64,000 nt of DNA from Chryseobacterium formosense (GCF_900116415.1 NZ_FPAP01000001.1:310001-374000), one strand, 5' to 3'; positions 8,083 through 18,117 are shown, counted from the stretch's first letter. The notes: generated by a model not told the origin, from the sequence alone. Translations and numbers: made by a program.

Positions 8083-11000
8083 ATGTTAAAAACGATTATA
8101 AAAAGACCGGTCCTAGCGACCGTTATATCGGTGTTGCTTGTCATTCTGGGAATTGTAGGGATGAAAACACTTCCAATAACTTCTTTCCCAGAGATTGCCC
8201 CACCAAGTGTCACCGTAATGGCAGTCTATCCCGGAGCAAGTTCTGAAGTGATCGCGAGATCTGTTGCGCCGCCATTGGAAAATGCGATCAACGGAGTTGA
8301 AAATATGGACTACATCACATCCACATCCAGTAATGGTAACCTGATGCTGAATGTGGTCTTCAAATTGGGGACGGATCCGGACCAGGCTGCGGTAAATGTG
8401 CAGAACAGAGTAGCACAGGCAACGAGTCAGCTTCCGTCAGAGGTAAATCAGATCGGGGTGACCACGATGAAACGTCAAAACAGTATCCTTGCAATGCTTA
8501 CCTTGTACTCGGATGATCCCTCGGTGAACGATCTATTCATAGAGAATTACGCAAAGATCAACCTTGTACCTGAGCTGAAACGTATCAAAGGAGTAGGTGA
8601 TGCAATGGTTTTTGGGAACAAAGATTATTCGATGAGGGTTTGGCTTGATCCTCAAAAAATGGCCTCATACAATTTGACGCCGCAAGAAGTGGCTGGTGCC
8701 ATTCAAGCGCAGAATGTGGAAGCAGCACCCGGCAGATTTGGTGAAAGAAGTAAGGAAGCCCTGGATTATGTCATCCGTTACAAAGGAAAAAATACAGAAC
8801 CTTCACAATATGAAAATATTCTTATCAAAGCAGGTACTGATGGAAGCACGTTGAGGTTAAAGGATATTGCCAAAGTGGAATTCGGTTCCTATGATTACGG
8901 CGTTTCCACCCTTTATGAGAAAAAACAAGGTGTAATGATCGCACTGTTTCAAACGGCAGGATCCAATGCGAATGAAATTGAGATTGCAGCACAGAACAGA
9001 GTGAAAGAGCTTTCTGCATCTTTCCCGGCAGGTGTGAAATATACCTTTATGTACAGTTCCAAGGAATCACTGGATCAAAGTATCGATCAGGTGATCCATA
9101 CTTTGATAGAAGCATTTATCCTTGTTTTTATCGTTGTATTCATCTTCCTGCAGGATTTCAGGTCGACATTGATTCCGGCCATTGCAGTTCCGGTATCTAT
9201 TGTAGGAACTTTCTTTTTTATGAACCTGTTTGGATTCTCGATTAACCTTTTAACATTATTTGCTTTGGTCTTGGCAATCGGTATCGTGGTAGATGATGCC
9301 ATCGTCGTTGTTGAAGCCGTTCACGCCAAAATGGAACACCGGAAACTTAACCCGAGGGCGGCAACAATGTCTGCGATGAGTGAGATTACTGGAGCAATAT
9401 TCTCTATTACTTTGGTAATGGCTGCGGTTTTCGTACCGGTTGCTTTTATGGAAGGGCCAACGGGAATCTTCTATCAGCAATTTGCTTTAACACTGGCAAT
9501 GGCGATTGTGATTTCGGCAGTTAATGCATTGACCTTGAGTCCTGCCTTGTGTGCGATTTTATTGAAACAGCATCATACACCCGGACACGGACACGAGCCG
9601 AAAAAATTATCATTTAAAGAAAAATTCTTTGCAGGCTTCAACGCGTCATTTGATAAAATGACTTTCCGATATGGCAAATCGGTTTTGTTCTTATTGAAGA
9701 AAAAATGGGTTGCTTTTTCAGGGCTTGCGGTTGTCATCGGTCTATTTGCGTGGATGTTTGTAATTACGCCGACAGGATTTATTCCTGATGAAGACCAATC
9801 ATTTTTGATGGCAACGGTTACGCTTCCACCGGGCTCAACGCAGGACCGTACGACAGATGTTGTGACGAGAGCTGAGTTGATTTTAAGAAAACATCCTGCA
9901 ATCAAAAGCGTAGTTTCTGTGAATGGTCTTAATATGTTGAATTTCAGTACATCATCATCGAGTGCTGTGTTTATGCTAAAACTGAAAAATCCTAAAGACC
10001 GTGGTGAGGTTCACGACATCAATCAAATCATTGGTCAGCTTCAGGGTGAGGTGAGCCAGATAAAGGAGGCTTCATTCTTTGTTTTGGGAATGCCTACTGT
10101 TCCTGGATTCGGTAACACGAGCGGTATGGAAATCGTTCTTCAGGATAAGACCGCAGGTTCATTGACCAAATTCAACGAAACTTCGAATGCCTTCATTGGT
10201 GCGTTGATGCAAAGACCGGAAATAGCAATGGCATTTACCACATTTAATGCTTCCTTTCCACAGTATGAGCTGGTAGTTGATGAGGTTAAAGCAAAACAAT
10301 TGGGTGTTAATGTTTCAGATGTTATGTCTGTGATGCAGGGGTATTACGGAAGTATGCAGGCTTCAGATTTCAACAGATTCGGGAAATACTACCGTGTCGT
10401 GATGCAGGCTCCTCCTGAGTACAGGGCAGACCCCAATTCTTTGAACGGAATTTCAATTAAAAATAATGTTGGGCAAATGGTTCCGGTAAATACAGTAGCA
10501 TCTTTGAAACAAACAGCTGGTCCGGAGGTAGTTGACCACCATAATTTGTTCAATGCCATCAGTATCACTGCGATTCCGGCTCCGGGGTATAGTACAGGTC
10601 AGGCGATGGCAGCGCTCAAAGAAGTCAGTGCCCAGAATTTACCAACAGGATTTTCCTATGATTTAAAGGGAATGGCGCGTGAGGAGCAATCTTCAGGTGG
10701 ACAATCAGCGGTGATTTTCGGATTGTGTTTCATCTTTGTTTACTTCATCCTTTCCGCACAATATGAAAGCTATCTGGTTCCATTTGCAGTGTTGCTGGGA
10801 ATTCCAACAGGATTGTTAGGTGTATTTGTGGGAATTTCAATTGCTGATATTGCAAACAATATATATGTGCAGGTTGCTTTGGTAATGCTCATCGGTCTGC
10901 TTGCGAAAAATGCAATTCTAATCGTGGAATTCGCGATGCAGAGAAGAAAAGCAGGGAAAAGTTTAACGGCCGCAGCAGTGGAAGGGGCGAAAGCGAGATT

Positions 11001-11262
11001 AAGACCTATTTTGATGACATCATTAGCATTCATTGCTGGTTTGCTTCCATTGCTATTTGCATCAGGACCATCCGCAATCGGAAATCATTCAATCGGATAT
11101 GCAGCGGTTTTCGGAATGTTGTTCGGAACTGTTCTCGGGGTGTTCATCACGCCAGTTCTTTTTGTTGTATTTAAATATCTACAGGAAAGAATAAGCGGGA
11201 AACCACTTGACGAAAGTGTCTGGGATTATGAACCTTCAAAACTCGCAAAACACAGTCATTAA
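8083..11262 (+). CDS. RND multidrug efflux permease (HAE1/AcrB family)
   Basis: A 1059-aa inner-membrane proton-driven pump with the expected twofold layout: TM1 near 10-28, a large periplasmic loop, TM2-6 near 338-490, a second loop, TM8-12 near 870-1035. The proton-relay aspartates are present in GIVVDDAIVVVE (D404, D405), and the matching TM10 lysine in LLAKNAILIVEF. Length equals AcrB-type pumps. It exports hydrophobic drugs, dyes or solvents with the adaptor upstream and channel downstream. Substrates cannot be read from sequence. Confidence 0.97.
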   Translation: MLKTIIKRPVLATVISVLLVILGIVGMKTLPITSFPEIAPPSVTVMAVYPGASSEVIARSVAPPLENAINGVENMDYITSTSSNGNLMLNVVFKLGTDPDQAAVNVQNRVAQATSQLPSEVNQIGVTTMKRQNSILAMLTLYSDDPSVNDLFIENYAKINLVPELKRIKGVGDAMVFGNKDYSMRVWLDPQKMASYNLTPQEVAGAIQAQNVEAAPGRFGERSKEALDYVIRYKGKNTEPSQYENILIKAGTDGSTLRLKDIAKVEFGSYDYGVSTLYEKKQGVMIALFQTAGSNANEIEIAAQNRVKELSASFPAGVKYTFMYSSKESLDQSIDQVIHTLIEAFILVFIVVFIFLQDFRSTLIPAIAVPVSIVGTFFFMNLFGFSINLLTLFALVLAIGIVVDDAIVVVEAVHAKMEHRKLNPRAATMSAMSEITGAIFSITLVMAAVFVPVAFMEGPTGIFYQQFALTLAMAIVISAVNALTLSPALCAILLKQHHTPGHGHEPKKLSFKEKFFAGFNASFDKMTFRYGKSVLFLLKKKWVAFSGLAVVIGLFAWMFVITPTGFIPDEDQSFLMATVTLPPGSTQDRTTDVVTRAELILRKHPAIKSVVSVNGLNMLNFSTSSSSAVFMLKLKNPKDRGEVHDINQIIGQLQGEVSQIKEASFFVLGMPTVPGFGNTSGMEIVLQDKTAGSLTKFNETSNAFIGALMQRPEIAMAFTTFNASFPQYELVVDEVKAKQLGVNVSDVMSVMQGYYGSMQASDFNRFGKYYRVVMQAPPEYRADPNSLNGISIKNNVGQMVPVNTVASLKQTAGPEVVDHHNLFNAISITAIPAPGYSTGQAMAALKEVSAQNLPTGFSYDLKGMAREEQSSGGQSAVIFGLCFIFVYFILSAQYESYLVPFAVLLGIPTGLLGVFVGISIADIANNIYVQVALVMLIGLLAKNAILIVEFAMQRRKAGKSLTAAAVEGAKARLRPILMTSLAFIAGLLPLLFASGPSAIGNHSIGYAAVFGMLFGTVLGVFITPVLFVVFKYLQERISGKPLDESVWDYEPSKLAKHSH

Positions 11263-11346
11263 TATAATAGTTTGAGAGCCCAAAGATAATTCAGGGTAGG
11301 CAAGAGTATGATGTCTGCCCAATTATCGGCGGTAAAAAAAATTACA

Positions 11347-12786
11347 ATGAAATCAAATATCAAATCATATACAAATTTCGGAGCTTTTACAGCATTACTC
11401 ACTTTAGCATCTTGCAATGTTCAGAAATACAGTGCTCCGAAAGCAGAATTACCGGATAGTTTCAGAGATACCACTCAGTTGGATGTTGCGCAGGATAGCA
11501 CACAAAGTAGCATTGCAAAAATTCCTTACAGAGATTTTTTCACAGACCCGACTTTGCTGTCGCTGATTGAAAGCGGTGTCAAAAATAACAATAACCTCAA
11601 AGTTGCCATCAAAAATATCGAATCTGCGGCATTGAGCTATAACCGCTCGAAATGGGGAAATGTTCCAAACGTAAATTTAAATATAGCAACTGCATCCATC
11701 AGCAGACCATCGGACAATAGTATGAACGGACAAATGTTCGGACAGATGCTAGGTCAAAGATATATAGAAGACTACGGAACTAATATTTCAATTTCTTGGG
11801 AAGCAGACATTTGGGGAAAAATAAAAGGCAGAAAAGAATCGGCTTTAGCGGCCTATCTTCAAACGCAGGAAGCAGCAAAAGCAGTTCAGACACAATTGGT
11901 CGCGCAAATTGCACAAGGCTATTATAATCTTTTGATGTTGGATACGCAATTGGATATTACCAATCAGAATCTGAAATTGGTGGATAATACCTTGAGAATG
12001 ATTATCAAACAGCAGGAATTGGGAATTACAACAAGTCTGTCTGTCCAGCAGCAGGAAAATACACGTGACCAAATGCTGGTGACAATTCCGATAATCGAGC
12101 AATCAATTACGATTCAGGAAAATGCGTTAAGTATTTTGACTGGAAAAATGCCGGGCGAAATCCAAAGAACGTTGAAGCTAACAAATATGGAGACGCCGGA
12201 ATACAAATCGGTAGGAATTCCCACAGAACTTTTGAGCTATAGACCTGACGTGAAAAGCAGTGAACTGAGCGTGAGACAAGCTTTTGCCAATGTGAAAGTT
12301 TCCAAGGCAAGTATGTATCCTGCTTTGAATATCACGGCACAGGGCGGTTTGAACACATTCAACTTCAAAAATTGGTTTGACATTCCAGGGTCATTGTTCG
12401 GAGCAGCTGCGGGTTCACTTGCAATGCCTCTGATTAATGGAAAACAGCTGAAGACCCAATATGAACAGTCGAAAATTGCAATGGAGCAGTCTGAGATTAA
12501 TTTCAAGCAAACGGTGTTAAGTGCTGTCGGTGAAGTATCAAATGCTTTGGCCAACATCGAATCTGCCGATAAACAGGAGGTAATTACCGTTGGTTTGGTG
12601 GCAAGGTCAGATAAGGCTGTGACCACATCGACCAAATTATTCCAACAGGATATGGCAACATATCTGGATGTCATTACAGCTCAAAATAATAAGCTTCAGG
12701 CAGAGTTGAGTTTAGCGAATATTAAATTGCAGAAGCTGAATTCAGTTGTTGATTTGTACCGTGCCCTTGGAGGAGGATGGCAATAA
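11347..12786 (+). CDS. Outer-membrane efflux lipoprotein (NodT/OprM-type TolC family)
   Basis: A 479-aa outer-membrane channel. The start is the ATG at 11347, because it gives a signal peptide ending in lipobox LASC; an ATG at 11308 would place 13 extra residues before it. Two OEP repeats follow (about 60-260 and 270-475) with DISWEADIWGK-like and LLSYRPDVKSSELSVRQAFANV segments characteristic of NodT-family lipoproteins. Third gene of the pump operon, 84 bp after the permease. A terminator lies at 12829. Confidence 0.95.
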   Translation: MKSNIKSYTNFGAFTALLTLASCNVQKYSAPKAELPDSFRDTTQLDVAQDSTQSSIAKIPYRDFFTDPTLLSLIESGVKNNNNLKVAIKNIESAALSYNRSKWGNVPNVNLNIATASISRPSDNSMNGQMFGQMLGQRYIEDYGTNISISWEADIWGKIKGRKESALAAYLQTQEAAKAVQTQLVAQIAQGYYNLLMLDTQLDITNQNLKLVDNTLRMIIKQQELGITTSLSVQQQENTRDQMLVTIPIIEQSITIQENALSILTGKMPGEIQRTLKLTNMETPEYKSVGIPTELLSYRPDVKSSELSVRQAFANVKVSKASMYPALNITAQGGLNTFNFKNWFDIPGSLFGAAAGSLAMPLINGKQLKTQYEQSKIAMEQSEINFKQTVLSAVGEVSNALANIESADKQEVITVGLVARSDKAVTTSTKLFQQDMATYLDVITAQNNKLQAELSLANIKLQKLNSVVDLYRALGGGWQ

Positions 12787-12828
12787 ACCCAATGATATGA
12801 ACGACCATAATTAATTTTTTTCTTGTTG

Positions 12829-12861
12829 TAGCAGTTGGTGGATTCCGCCGGCTGCTATTTT
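12829..12861 (+). terminator. Hairpin terminator after RND operon
   Basis: Arms 12829-12841 and 12845-12857 pair over 13 bp with some G-U pairs (TAGCAGTTGGTGG / CCGCCGGCTGCTA), followed by TTTT. The next gene starts 14 bp later. Confidence 0.65.
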
Positions 12862-12874
12862 AAAATTATGAAGA

Positions 12875-13465
12875 ATGAGTGATACAGAAAATAAAATAAA
12901 AGCGGCCACGGTAGACCTTCTGTTAAAGGAAGGGAATTTCGGATTTACGCTTTACGATGTCGCTGAAAAATCAAGGGCAAACCGTACGGTCATTCACTAT
13001 TATTTCAGGTCGAGGGACAATCTTCAGGCTATTGTTACCAAAGAGATTCTTAACACTCTAGTACAACCTCGATACGAAACGTTGATATGCCAAGACGATT
13101 TGCAAAGTAAGATTCTCAATTTTTTGGAAGAATCGGACAAGATCTGTAGGTTGTATCCCTACATTGATGTTTTCCTGATGGTAAGACTTAAAGTCAGCCA
13201 CGATCTGCAAAAGTATTTTCAGGATGTGTTAGAAAGTTTTAAAGATCTGATCTCAGAAGTTCAGGAAGCGATCGACCGGAAAGAAATTAATTATCCTGAT
13301 GCACAAGTTTTTTTAAGCGATCTGTTTTCACTTTCTTCCTTTTCATACATCTTCAGTAATTTTTTCCGCAGTTTAGACCTTCCTGTGCATCGCAAGTCGA
13401 TCTTTGATGACTGCAAGACTAAGAACGGAAGAATTTTGGATATTCTTTTTGGCAGGAATCATTAA
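12875..13465 (+). CDS. TetR/AcrR-family transcriptional regulator
   Basis: A 196-aa repressor-type protein. The N-terminal HTH is clear: AATVDLLLKEGNFGFTLYDVAEKSRANRTVIHYYFRSRDNLQAIV (about 9-53). The rest is an all-helical ligand-binding domain without recognisable specificity. It directly follows the RND operon terminator and precedes a second TetR gene by 61 bp. TetR genes beside efflux operons usually repress them, but an AraC gene sits on the other side, so its target is open. Confidence 0.9.
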   Translation: MSDTENKIKAATVDLLLKEGNFGFTLYDVAEKSRANRTVIHYYFRSRDNLQAIVTKEILNTLVQPRYETLICQDDLQSKILNFLEESDKICRLYPYIDVFLMVRLKVSHDLQKYFQDVLESFKDLISEVQEAIDRKEINYPDAQVFLSDLFSLSSFSYIFSNFFRSLDLPVHRKSIFDDCKTKNGRILDILFGRNH

Positions 13466-13526
13466 GTAAACAAAGTTGAAATGGCAATTTTTAGTTGGGA
13501 GGCATTGATGACAATAAAAATATATT

Positions 13527-14117
13527 GTGGGAAGTAAAGAAAGAATTTTAAAGAAAAAAGCCGAAGTTTCCAATATGATCATCGAAGTGGCAATGGAAAT
13601 TTTGAACTCGGAAGGAATTGACAGGATTACGATTAGAAATATTGCATCCAGAATAGAATATTCTCCTCCTGTCATCTATTCTCACTATCAAAATAAAGAA
13701 GCACTCACCGATCAGCTCATCATTATTGGTTTTAATAAATTACTTGAGCGAATCATTAGCGATGAACGCGATTCAGGGTCTTCTGCATTGAAACTGGAAC
13801 ATATGTTTTGCAATTATATAGAATTTGCACTGGAAAATAAGCCACTTTATCTTTTAATGTCGCATAGAATTGTTGGAAGCTCAATCGATAAAATTAAAAA
13901 TAAAACAGATGAATTTTCTGCATTGGTAAAGGCGGAAATTCAACGGATAATCCCTGTGAAAAAGAATACTTTTCAGGTTGATGATATCTATTTCGGTATG
14001 ATTTCGCTTGTCCACGGAATTGTTTCTGTATGCTACGCATCAGAGGAATATTCTATTAAGGAGAGAGATAATACCGTCAGAATAATGATTAAAGGCTTTC
14101 TTGAAGAGAGAAAATAG
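13527..14117 (+). CDS. TetR/AcrR-family transcriptional regulator
   Basis: A 196-aa TetR protein. ILNSEGIDRITIRNIASRIEYSPPVIYSHYQNKEALTDQLI (about 27-67) is the HTH. The C-terminal domain resembles the TetR_C group with YIEFALENKPLYLLMSHR. The best start is a GTG at 13527; no ATG upstream is in frame, and an internal ATG at about residue 17 would cut into the first helix. It lies 61 bp after the previous TetR gene on the same strand. Confidence 0.87.
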   Translation: MGSKERILKKKAEVSNMIIEVAMEILNSEGIDRITIRNIASRIEYSPPVIYSHYQNKEALTDQLIIIGFNKLLERIISDERDSGSSALKLEHMFCNYIEFALENKPLYLLMSHRIVGSSIDKIKNKTDEFSALVKAEIQRIIPVKKNTFQVDDIYFGMISLVHGIVSVCYASEEYSIKERDNTVRIMIKGFLEERK

Positions 14118-14246
14118 GGTCAGATTAAAACATTTTCAGATGTATTTTTAGTTATTTATGTCGTTTAAACTTTCATCAAGATTTCTATTGTAATAAATGT
14201 TTTGAAAAATGCAGCATCATTATGATAAATTTGATAACTTAAATCA

Positions 14247-15155
14247 ATGAAAAGGAAGGATGAAATTAAGCAATATACTATCAGGAATATCATCAACTAT
14301 AGAAAGCTCGATTGGAGTATTTCAGATGATTTCCTGTATCTTACGGATGTACCCGAAATCTTCGAGCCTTTTGAAATGAAACCGCATTATTTCGCCTATG
14401 GAATTATCAATTCCGGAAGTATCAAAATCGAAGTAGATTACCAGAAATTTCTGATAGATGAGCGTTCATTACTAATCTATCGTCCTGAACAAAATGTAAA
14501 AGTTATTAAGATAGAAGCTGGTACAAAAGGAATGTTTGTATTGTTTACGAAAAAGTTTATGGATTATCTTTTTGAGAGTTTTTTTTCTATTGCGCCCAAT
14601 TCTTTTCTGAAAAACAAATTCGGGTCACAGGTCGTTCTTTCCCCAGAAGACCACTCAAAAATGAATACTTTGTTTACACGTACACTGGATTTTTTAATTG
14701 CTTCGGAGGCAGACAACGAAAGGTGGATTTATTCTGCTAAAAGTATGCTTCTGGCACTGATTAACGAAAGTGATTTTTTGGTAAACAGGTACATCGAAAA
14801 CAGAAACATCATTCATCAACCTCGTGAGGAAGAGATAGGATACAACTTCAAAAAATTGGTCTCAAAGCACTACTTAACCTTTAGAAATATTGAATTTTAT
14901 GCTCAAGAGCTAAACATCACAACCAATTATCTGCACAAAATTGTAAAAAGTCAGTTTCATCAGACTCCTGCAGAAATCATCAATTTGGCGCTCCTGTCTG
15001 AGTGTAAAGTGCGTTTGTCAGATTCCAGCGAGTCAATAAGTCAAATCGCAGATTATCTTCAGTTCACCAATCTTCAATCGTTCAGCCGTTATTTTAAAAA
15101 GCAGACTGGCGAGACGCCCACTTCGTTCCGGAAATATAATTTGATAAATCCATAA
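14247..15155 (+). CDS. AraC-family transcriptional regulator
   Basis: A 302-aa regulator with a cupin-like N-terminal sensor (FAYGIINSGSIKIEVDYQKF) and a C-terminal AraC DNA-binding domain: YAQELNITTNYLHKIVKSQF, SISQIADYLQFTNLQSFSRYFKK, TGETPTSFRK. Followed after 82 bp by an SDR gene on the same strand, repeating the AraC-then-SDR arrangement seen at 3907 and in the 51-53 kb region. The SDR is the likely target. Confidence 0.9.
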   Translation: MKRKDEIKQYTIRNIINYRKLDWSISDDFLYLTDVPEIFEPFEMKPHYFAYGIINSGSIKIEVDYQKFLIDERSLLIYRPEQNVKVIKIEAGTKGMFVLFTKKFMDYLFESFFSIAPNSFLKNKFGSQVVLSPEDHSKMNTLFTRTLDFLIASEADNERWIYSAKSMLLALINESDFLVNRYIENRNIIHQPREEEIGYNFKKLVSKHYLTFRNIEFYAQELNITTNYLHKIVKSQFHQTPAEIINLALLSECKVRLSDSSESISQIADYLQFTNLQSFSRYFKKQTGETPTSFRKYNLINP

Positions 15156-15237
15156 AATGATAAAGTTTGTCCAACTTCGGGTAAGCAATAGGAGATAATC
15201 AATCGCTAATTTTATTTTATAATTACATTCAATTAGT

Positions 15238-15984
15238 ATGGAACGATTAAAAGGAAAGATAGCCATTGTTACTGGTGCATCCCAAGGAATGGGAGAGTCG
15301 CACGCAAGAAAATTTATTGCAGAAGGAGCCAAGGTGATACTTACGGATCTCAATGAAGAAAAGGGAAAAAAGATAGCTGATGAATTAGGTGAAAATGCTT
15401 TGTTTATAAAGCACGATGTTTCGGATGTAGAGCAATGGAAAGATGTTGTAGCGAAAGGTGAAGAAAAGTTTGGACCGATCAATGTTTTGGTCAACAACGC
15501 AGGAATTCTAGGTCCAATAAAAACGGTAACCGAAATTTCGGAAGAGGAATATCTGAAGGTAGTCGAAATCAATCAAAATGCTGTTTTCTATGGAATGAAA
15601 TACACGATACCGTCTATGCAGAAAGCTGGTGTAGGTTCCATCGTGAATATTTCCTCAGTTGCCGGAATTGTCGCAATCCCGGGATATCCAAGCTTGGCTT
15701 ACACAGGCAGTAAATTTGCCGTCAGAGGTCTTACAAAGGCAGCAGCGGTAGAATATGGTAAAGAAAACATCAGAGCCAATTCAGTGCATCCAGGATACAT
15801 TAAAACCCCAATGATGGTGGAAGCCACTGGCGAAGACGGAAGCGGAGCAGCAGATGTTACGCCTCTGGGCAGAATGGCAGATGCAAGTGAAGTTAGTGAC
15901 CTGGTAGTGTTTTTAGCATCTGATGAATCATCGTTTCTTACAGGAACGGAGCAGGTAATAGACGGCGGGATGAGCATCCAATAG
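15238..15984 (+). CDS. SDR-family oxidoreductase (3-oxoacyl/steroid/glucose dehydrogenase-like)
   Basis: A 248-aa classical SDR: IAIVTGASQGMGESHARKF (TGxxxGxG), VLVNNAGILG, and VNISSVAGIVAIPGYPSLAYTGSKFAV with catalytic Ser, Tyr and Lys (YTGSK). HPGYIKTPM and the C-terminal FLTGTEQVIDGGMSI are typical of tetrameric dehydrogenases such as glucose 1-dehydrogenase or 3-alpha-hydroxysteroid dehydrogenases. Terminator at 16020. Substrate not predictable. Confidence 0.9.
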   Translation: MERLKGKIAIVTGASQGMGESHARKFIAEGAKVILTDLNEEKGKKIADELGENALFIKHDVSDVEQWKDVVAKGEEKFGPINVLVNNAGILGPIKTVTEISEEEYLKVVEINQNAVFYGMKYTIPSMQKAGVGSIVNISSVAGIVAIPGYPSLAYTGSKFAVRGLTKAAAVEYGKENIRANSVHPGYIKTPMMVEATGEDGSGAADVTPLGRMADASEVSDLVVFLASDESSFLTGTEQVIDGGMSIQ

Positions 15985-16019
15985 TTAATCATTCGCTGGT
16001 TAGCATTAAATTTGTTTTT

Positions 16020-16057
16020 AATAGCGTCACTTTAAGGAAAGCGGCGCTATTTATTTT
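16020..16057 (+). terminator. Hairpin terminator after SDR
   Basis: AATAGCG (16020-16026) pairs with CGCTATT (16045-16051), with partial inner pairing CTTT/AAAG, then TATTTTT. Confidence 0.65.
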
Positions 16058-16140
16058 TATGGACTCAGGTGAATTTTAAAATATTTTTTATAGGTAATCC
16101 TTGAGCGATTGTGAATAGACTTGATTATAGAGTTTAAAAA

Positions 16141-16220
16141 TATTATTCTAACTTACTCTGGCATAACAAACAAAAAAAATGGCTTCATTTAGATTAAAAA
16201 TGGAGCCATTTGGGCGTTTT
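16141..16220 (+). repeat. Dispersed repeat fragment with hairpin (copy P)
   Basis: Shares TTACTCTGGCATAA, the following A-rich run and AGATTAAAAATGGAG with 28092-28160. A hairpin AAATGGC (16177-16183) / GCCATTT (16205-16211) followed by GCGTTTTT could terminate transcription. The rest of the gap to 16411 is AT-rich and shows nothing recognisable. Confidence 0.6.
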
Positions 16221-16411
16221 TGAACATAAAAGGGCTCTATTCAAACCAATTATTGATATTGATAAAATTCTAAATCAGATAGAAAGTTATAATCTGATAT
16301 TTATAATGATTTATAACATTTGAAAAAAGTTGAGTTTTAGATATTCCTCTTAATTAACTATTCATCATCTTTTATGATCTATAATTGACTTATCAACACC
16401 CGATTATACTG

Positions 16412-17236
16412 TCACAGCATCTCAATAAACTCCAAAAGGTCTTTATTAATTGTAGCTGCTTCCGTAGTTGGCATTCCGTGAGGGAAACCAGGATACGTTT
16501 TTATCGTTCCGTTTTTCAGCAATTTGATTGATTTCAAAGCCGCATTTTGATAAGGCACGATCTGGTCATCTTCACCGTGAAGCACCAAAATCGGAATGTC
16601 AACATTTTTCAAATCATCCCTGAAATCAGTCTCTGAAAAAGCCTTGATTCCGTCGTAATGAGCCACGATTCCGCCCATCATTCCTTGTCTCCACCAGTTT
16701 CTCTGGACGCCTTCTTTTACGTCCGCACCTTCTCTGTTATAGCCATAGAAAGGGAAAGTTAAATCGATGTAAAACTGCTGTCTGTTGTTTAAAGTCTGGT
16801 CTCTGATGCCATCAAAAACCGACATCGGCACACCATCAGGATTTTCATCACTTGCTACCATAATTGGCGGAACTGCACTGATTAAAACTGCTTTTTTCGC
16901 TCTTCCGTTTGCATATTTATTAACATAACGGATTACTTCGCCACCGCCAGTTGAGTGACCAATGTGAACTACATCTTTCAGGTCAAGAAATTCTACCAAT
17001 TCCGCTGCGTCGGAAGCATATTGCTCAATCGTGTGATTGTAAATATCCTGGCTGGAACGGCCGTGACCTCTTCTGTCGTGCGTCACCACTCTATACCCTC
17101 TTTGCAGGAAGAAAATTACCTGTGCATCCCAATCGTCTGATGATAAAGGCCATCCGTGGTGAAACATCAAAACTGGTCCTTCGCCTTGGTCTTTGTAAAA
17201 AATCTCTGTTCCATCTTTTAATTTTAGTGTGCTCAT
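16412..17236 (-). CDS. Alpha/beta hydrolase, non-heme chloroperoxidase/arylesterase-like
   Basis: A 274-aa alpha/beta hydrolase. MFHHGWPLSSDDWDAQ gives the oxyanion-hole region, and VVHIGHSTGGGEVIRY the nucleophile elbow (Ser95). LVLHGEDDQIVPY supplies the acid Asp and GFPHGMPT the His near the C-terminus. This matches the bacterial cofactor-free haloperoxidase/esterase family, 270-280 aa. Cytoplasmic, no signal peptide. A -7 box (TACATTTG on the minus strand, 17298-17305) lies upstream. Monocistronic as far as visible. Confidence 0.92.
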   Translation of the reverse strand: MSTLKLKDGTEIFYKDQGEGPVLMFHHGWPLSSDDWDAQVIFFLQRGYRVVTHDRRGHGRSSQDIYNHTIEQYASDAAELVEFLDLKDVVHIGHSTGGGEVIRYVNKYANGRAKKAVLISAVPPIMVASDENPDGVPMSVFDGIRDQTLNNRQQFYIDLTFPFYGYNREGADVKEGVQRNWWRQGMMGGIVAHYDGIKAFSETDFRDDLKNVDIPILVLHGEDDQIVPYQNAALKSIKLLKNGTIKTYPGFPHGMPTTEAATINKDLLEFIEML

Positions 17237-17297
17237 AATTTTAATTTTTTAATGTTGTGATTAATTTATTTTAATATTTTGTTGTCTAATTCTTTAG

Positions 17298-17305
17298 CAA
17301 ATGTA
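17298..17305 (-). promoter_or_regulatory. -7 promoter box for the alpha/beta hydrolase at 17236
   Basis: On the minus strand TACATTTG matches TAnnTTTG. It lies about 62 nt before the start codon. No exact -33 TTG at the expected place. Confidence 0.4.
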
Positions 17306-17374
17306 GGATGCTTCAATTCGTTTCTCGTTAATCTAATTTAATTTCGTGCATTTTTGATGATTTTTATTTTTTTT

Positions 17375-17494
17375 GGCAGCTTTATCCGCCTTCCGTTCCC
17401 GCTTTTTTTGTCATTGCGAACAAAGTGAAGCAATCAGTTGAACGATTCAGTAATCGCAATGACAAAAAAGAGCTCCACTCAAGTCGGGCTGCGG
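17375..17494 (+). repeat. Dispersed intergenic element with conserved ends and variable stem (copy 1)
   Basis: The ends GGCAGCTTTATCCGCCTTCC and CTCAAGTCGGGCTGCG recur in reverse orientation at 26199-26303. Inside, CTTTTTTTGTCATTGCGA (17402-17419) and TCGCAATGACAAAAAAG (17454-17470) form a long hairpin. The gap from 17237 to 17598 otherwise holds only the promoter of the hydrolase gene. Confidence 0.75.
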
Positions 17495-17598
17495 TTTCAG
17501 TGTAAAACAAGTTTCAACCTCAAAAGAGAACTTAAGTGTTCTTCTTTACATTATGAAAGAAACTTAAAATTACTTAAGTGTCAAAAATCTTTTGTGGT

Positions 17599-18117
17599 TT
17601 AACTCTCCGTATTCTCCCTCAAAAGCTTAATCAAATCTTCCGCGCCACCATCGAATTTCTTTCCATTCACAAAGAAAGAAGGCGTTCCGTTCACGCCACT
17701 CATAATTCCGCTTTCAAAATCTGAATCAACCTTATCTGCCAATTCTGTATTTTCCAAATCTTTTTCAAATTGAGGAATGTTCAGTTTTAATTGTTCGGCC
17801 AGTTTCATCAGTAAGTTCTCATTCAAATCTCTCTGATTTTCATAAATCGCATCGTGCATTTCCCAGAATTTCCCCTGAAGATTGGCTGCTTCTGCTGCGA
17901 TGGCCGCCGGTCTAGCGTACTGATGCATCTCAGACAATGGAAAGTTTCTGAAAACAAATTTGATTTGACTTCCAAATTCTTTCATCAATTCTTTCAGAAC
18001 CGGATAAGCGGCGCCACAGTATGGACATTGATAATCGCCGTATTCTACAATCACAAGGTCAGCGTCTACATTGCCTTGTGCGTGGTCAGCTTGGCTGACG
18101 TTTGGTTTTAGTGACAT
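17599..18117 (-). CDS. DsbA-family thioredoxin-fold protein, cytoplasmic (CPYC)
   Basis: A 172-aa thiol-disulfide oxidoreductase. The active site is CPYC at 31-34 in VEYGDYQCPYCGAAYPV. The cis-proline loop reads GVNGTPSFFVNG near the C-terminus, and an all-helical insert lies between. There is no signal peptide, unlike secreted DsbA, so it should work in the cytoplasm, perhaps in oxidative-stress repair. It is the last of four genes transcribed from the LytTR-type promoter at 20406, and follows the peroxiredoxin gene after 3 bp, which supports translational coupling. Confidence 0.9.
   Translation of the reverse strand: MSLKPNVSQADHAQGNVDADLVIVEYGDYQCPYCGAAYPVLKELMKEFGSQIKFVFRNFPLSEMHQYARPAAIAAEAANLQGKFWEMHDAIYENQRDLNENLLMKLAEQLKLNIPQFEKDLENTELADKVDSDFESGIMSGVNGTPSFFVNGKKFDGGAEDLIKLLRENTES

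Noticed and set aside
17399..17475. Factor-independent terminator for a gene on the plus strand
   Set aside because: The hairpin belongs to a dispersed element with a second copy, and no plus-strand gene ends upstream.
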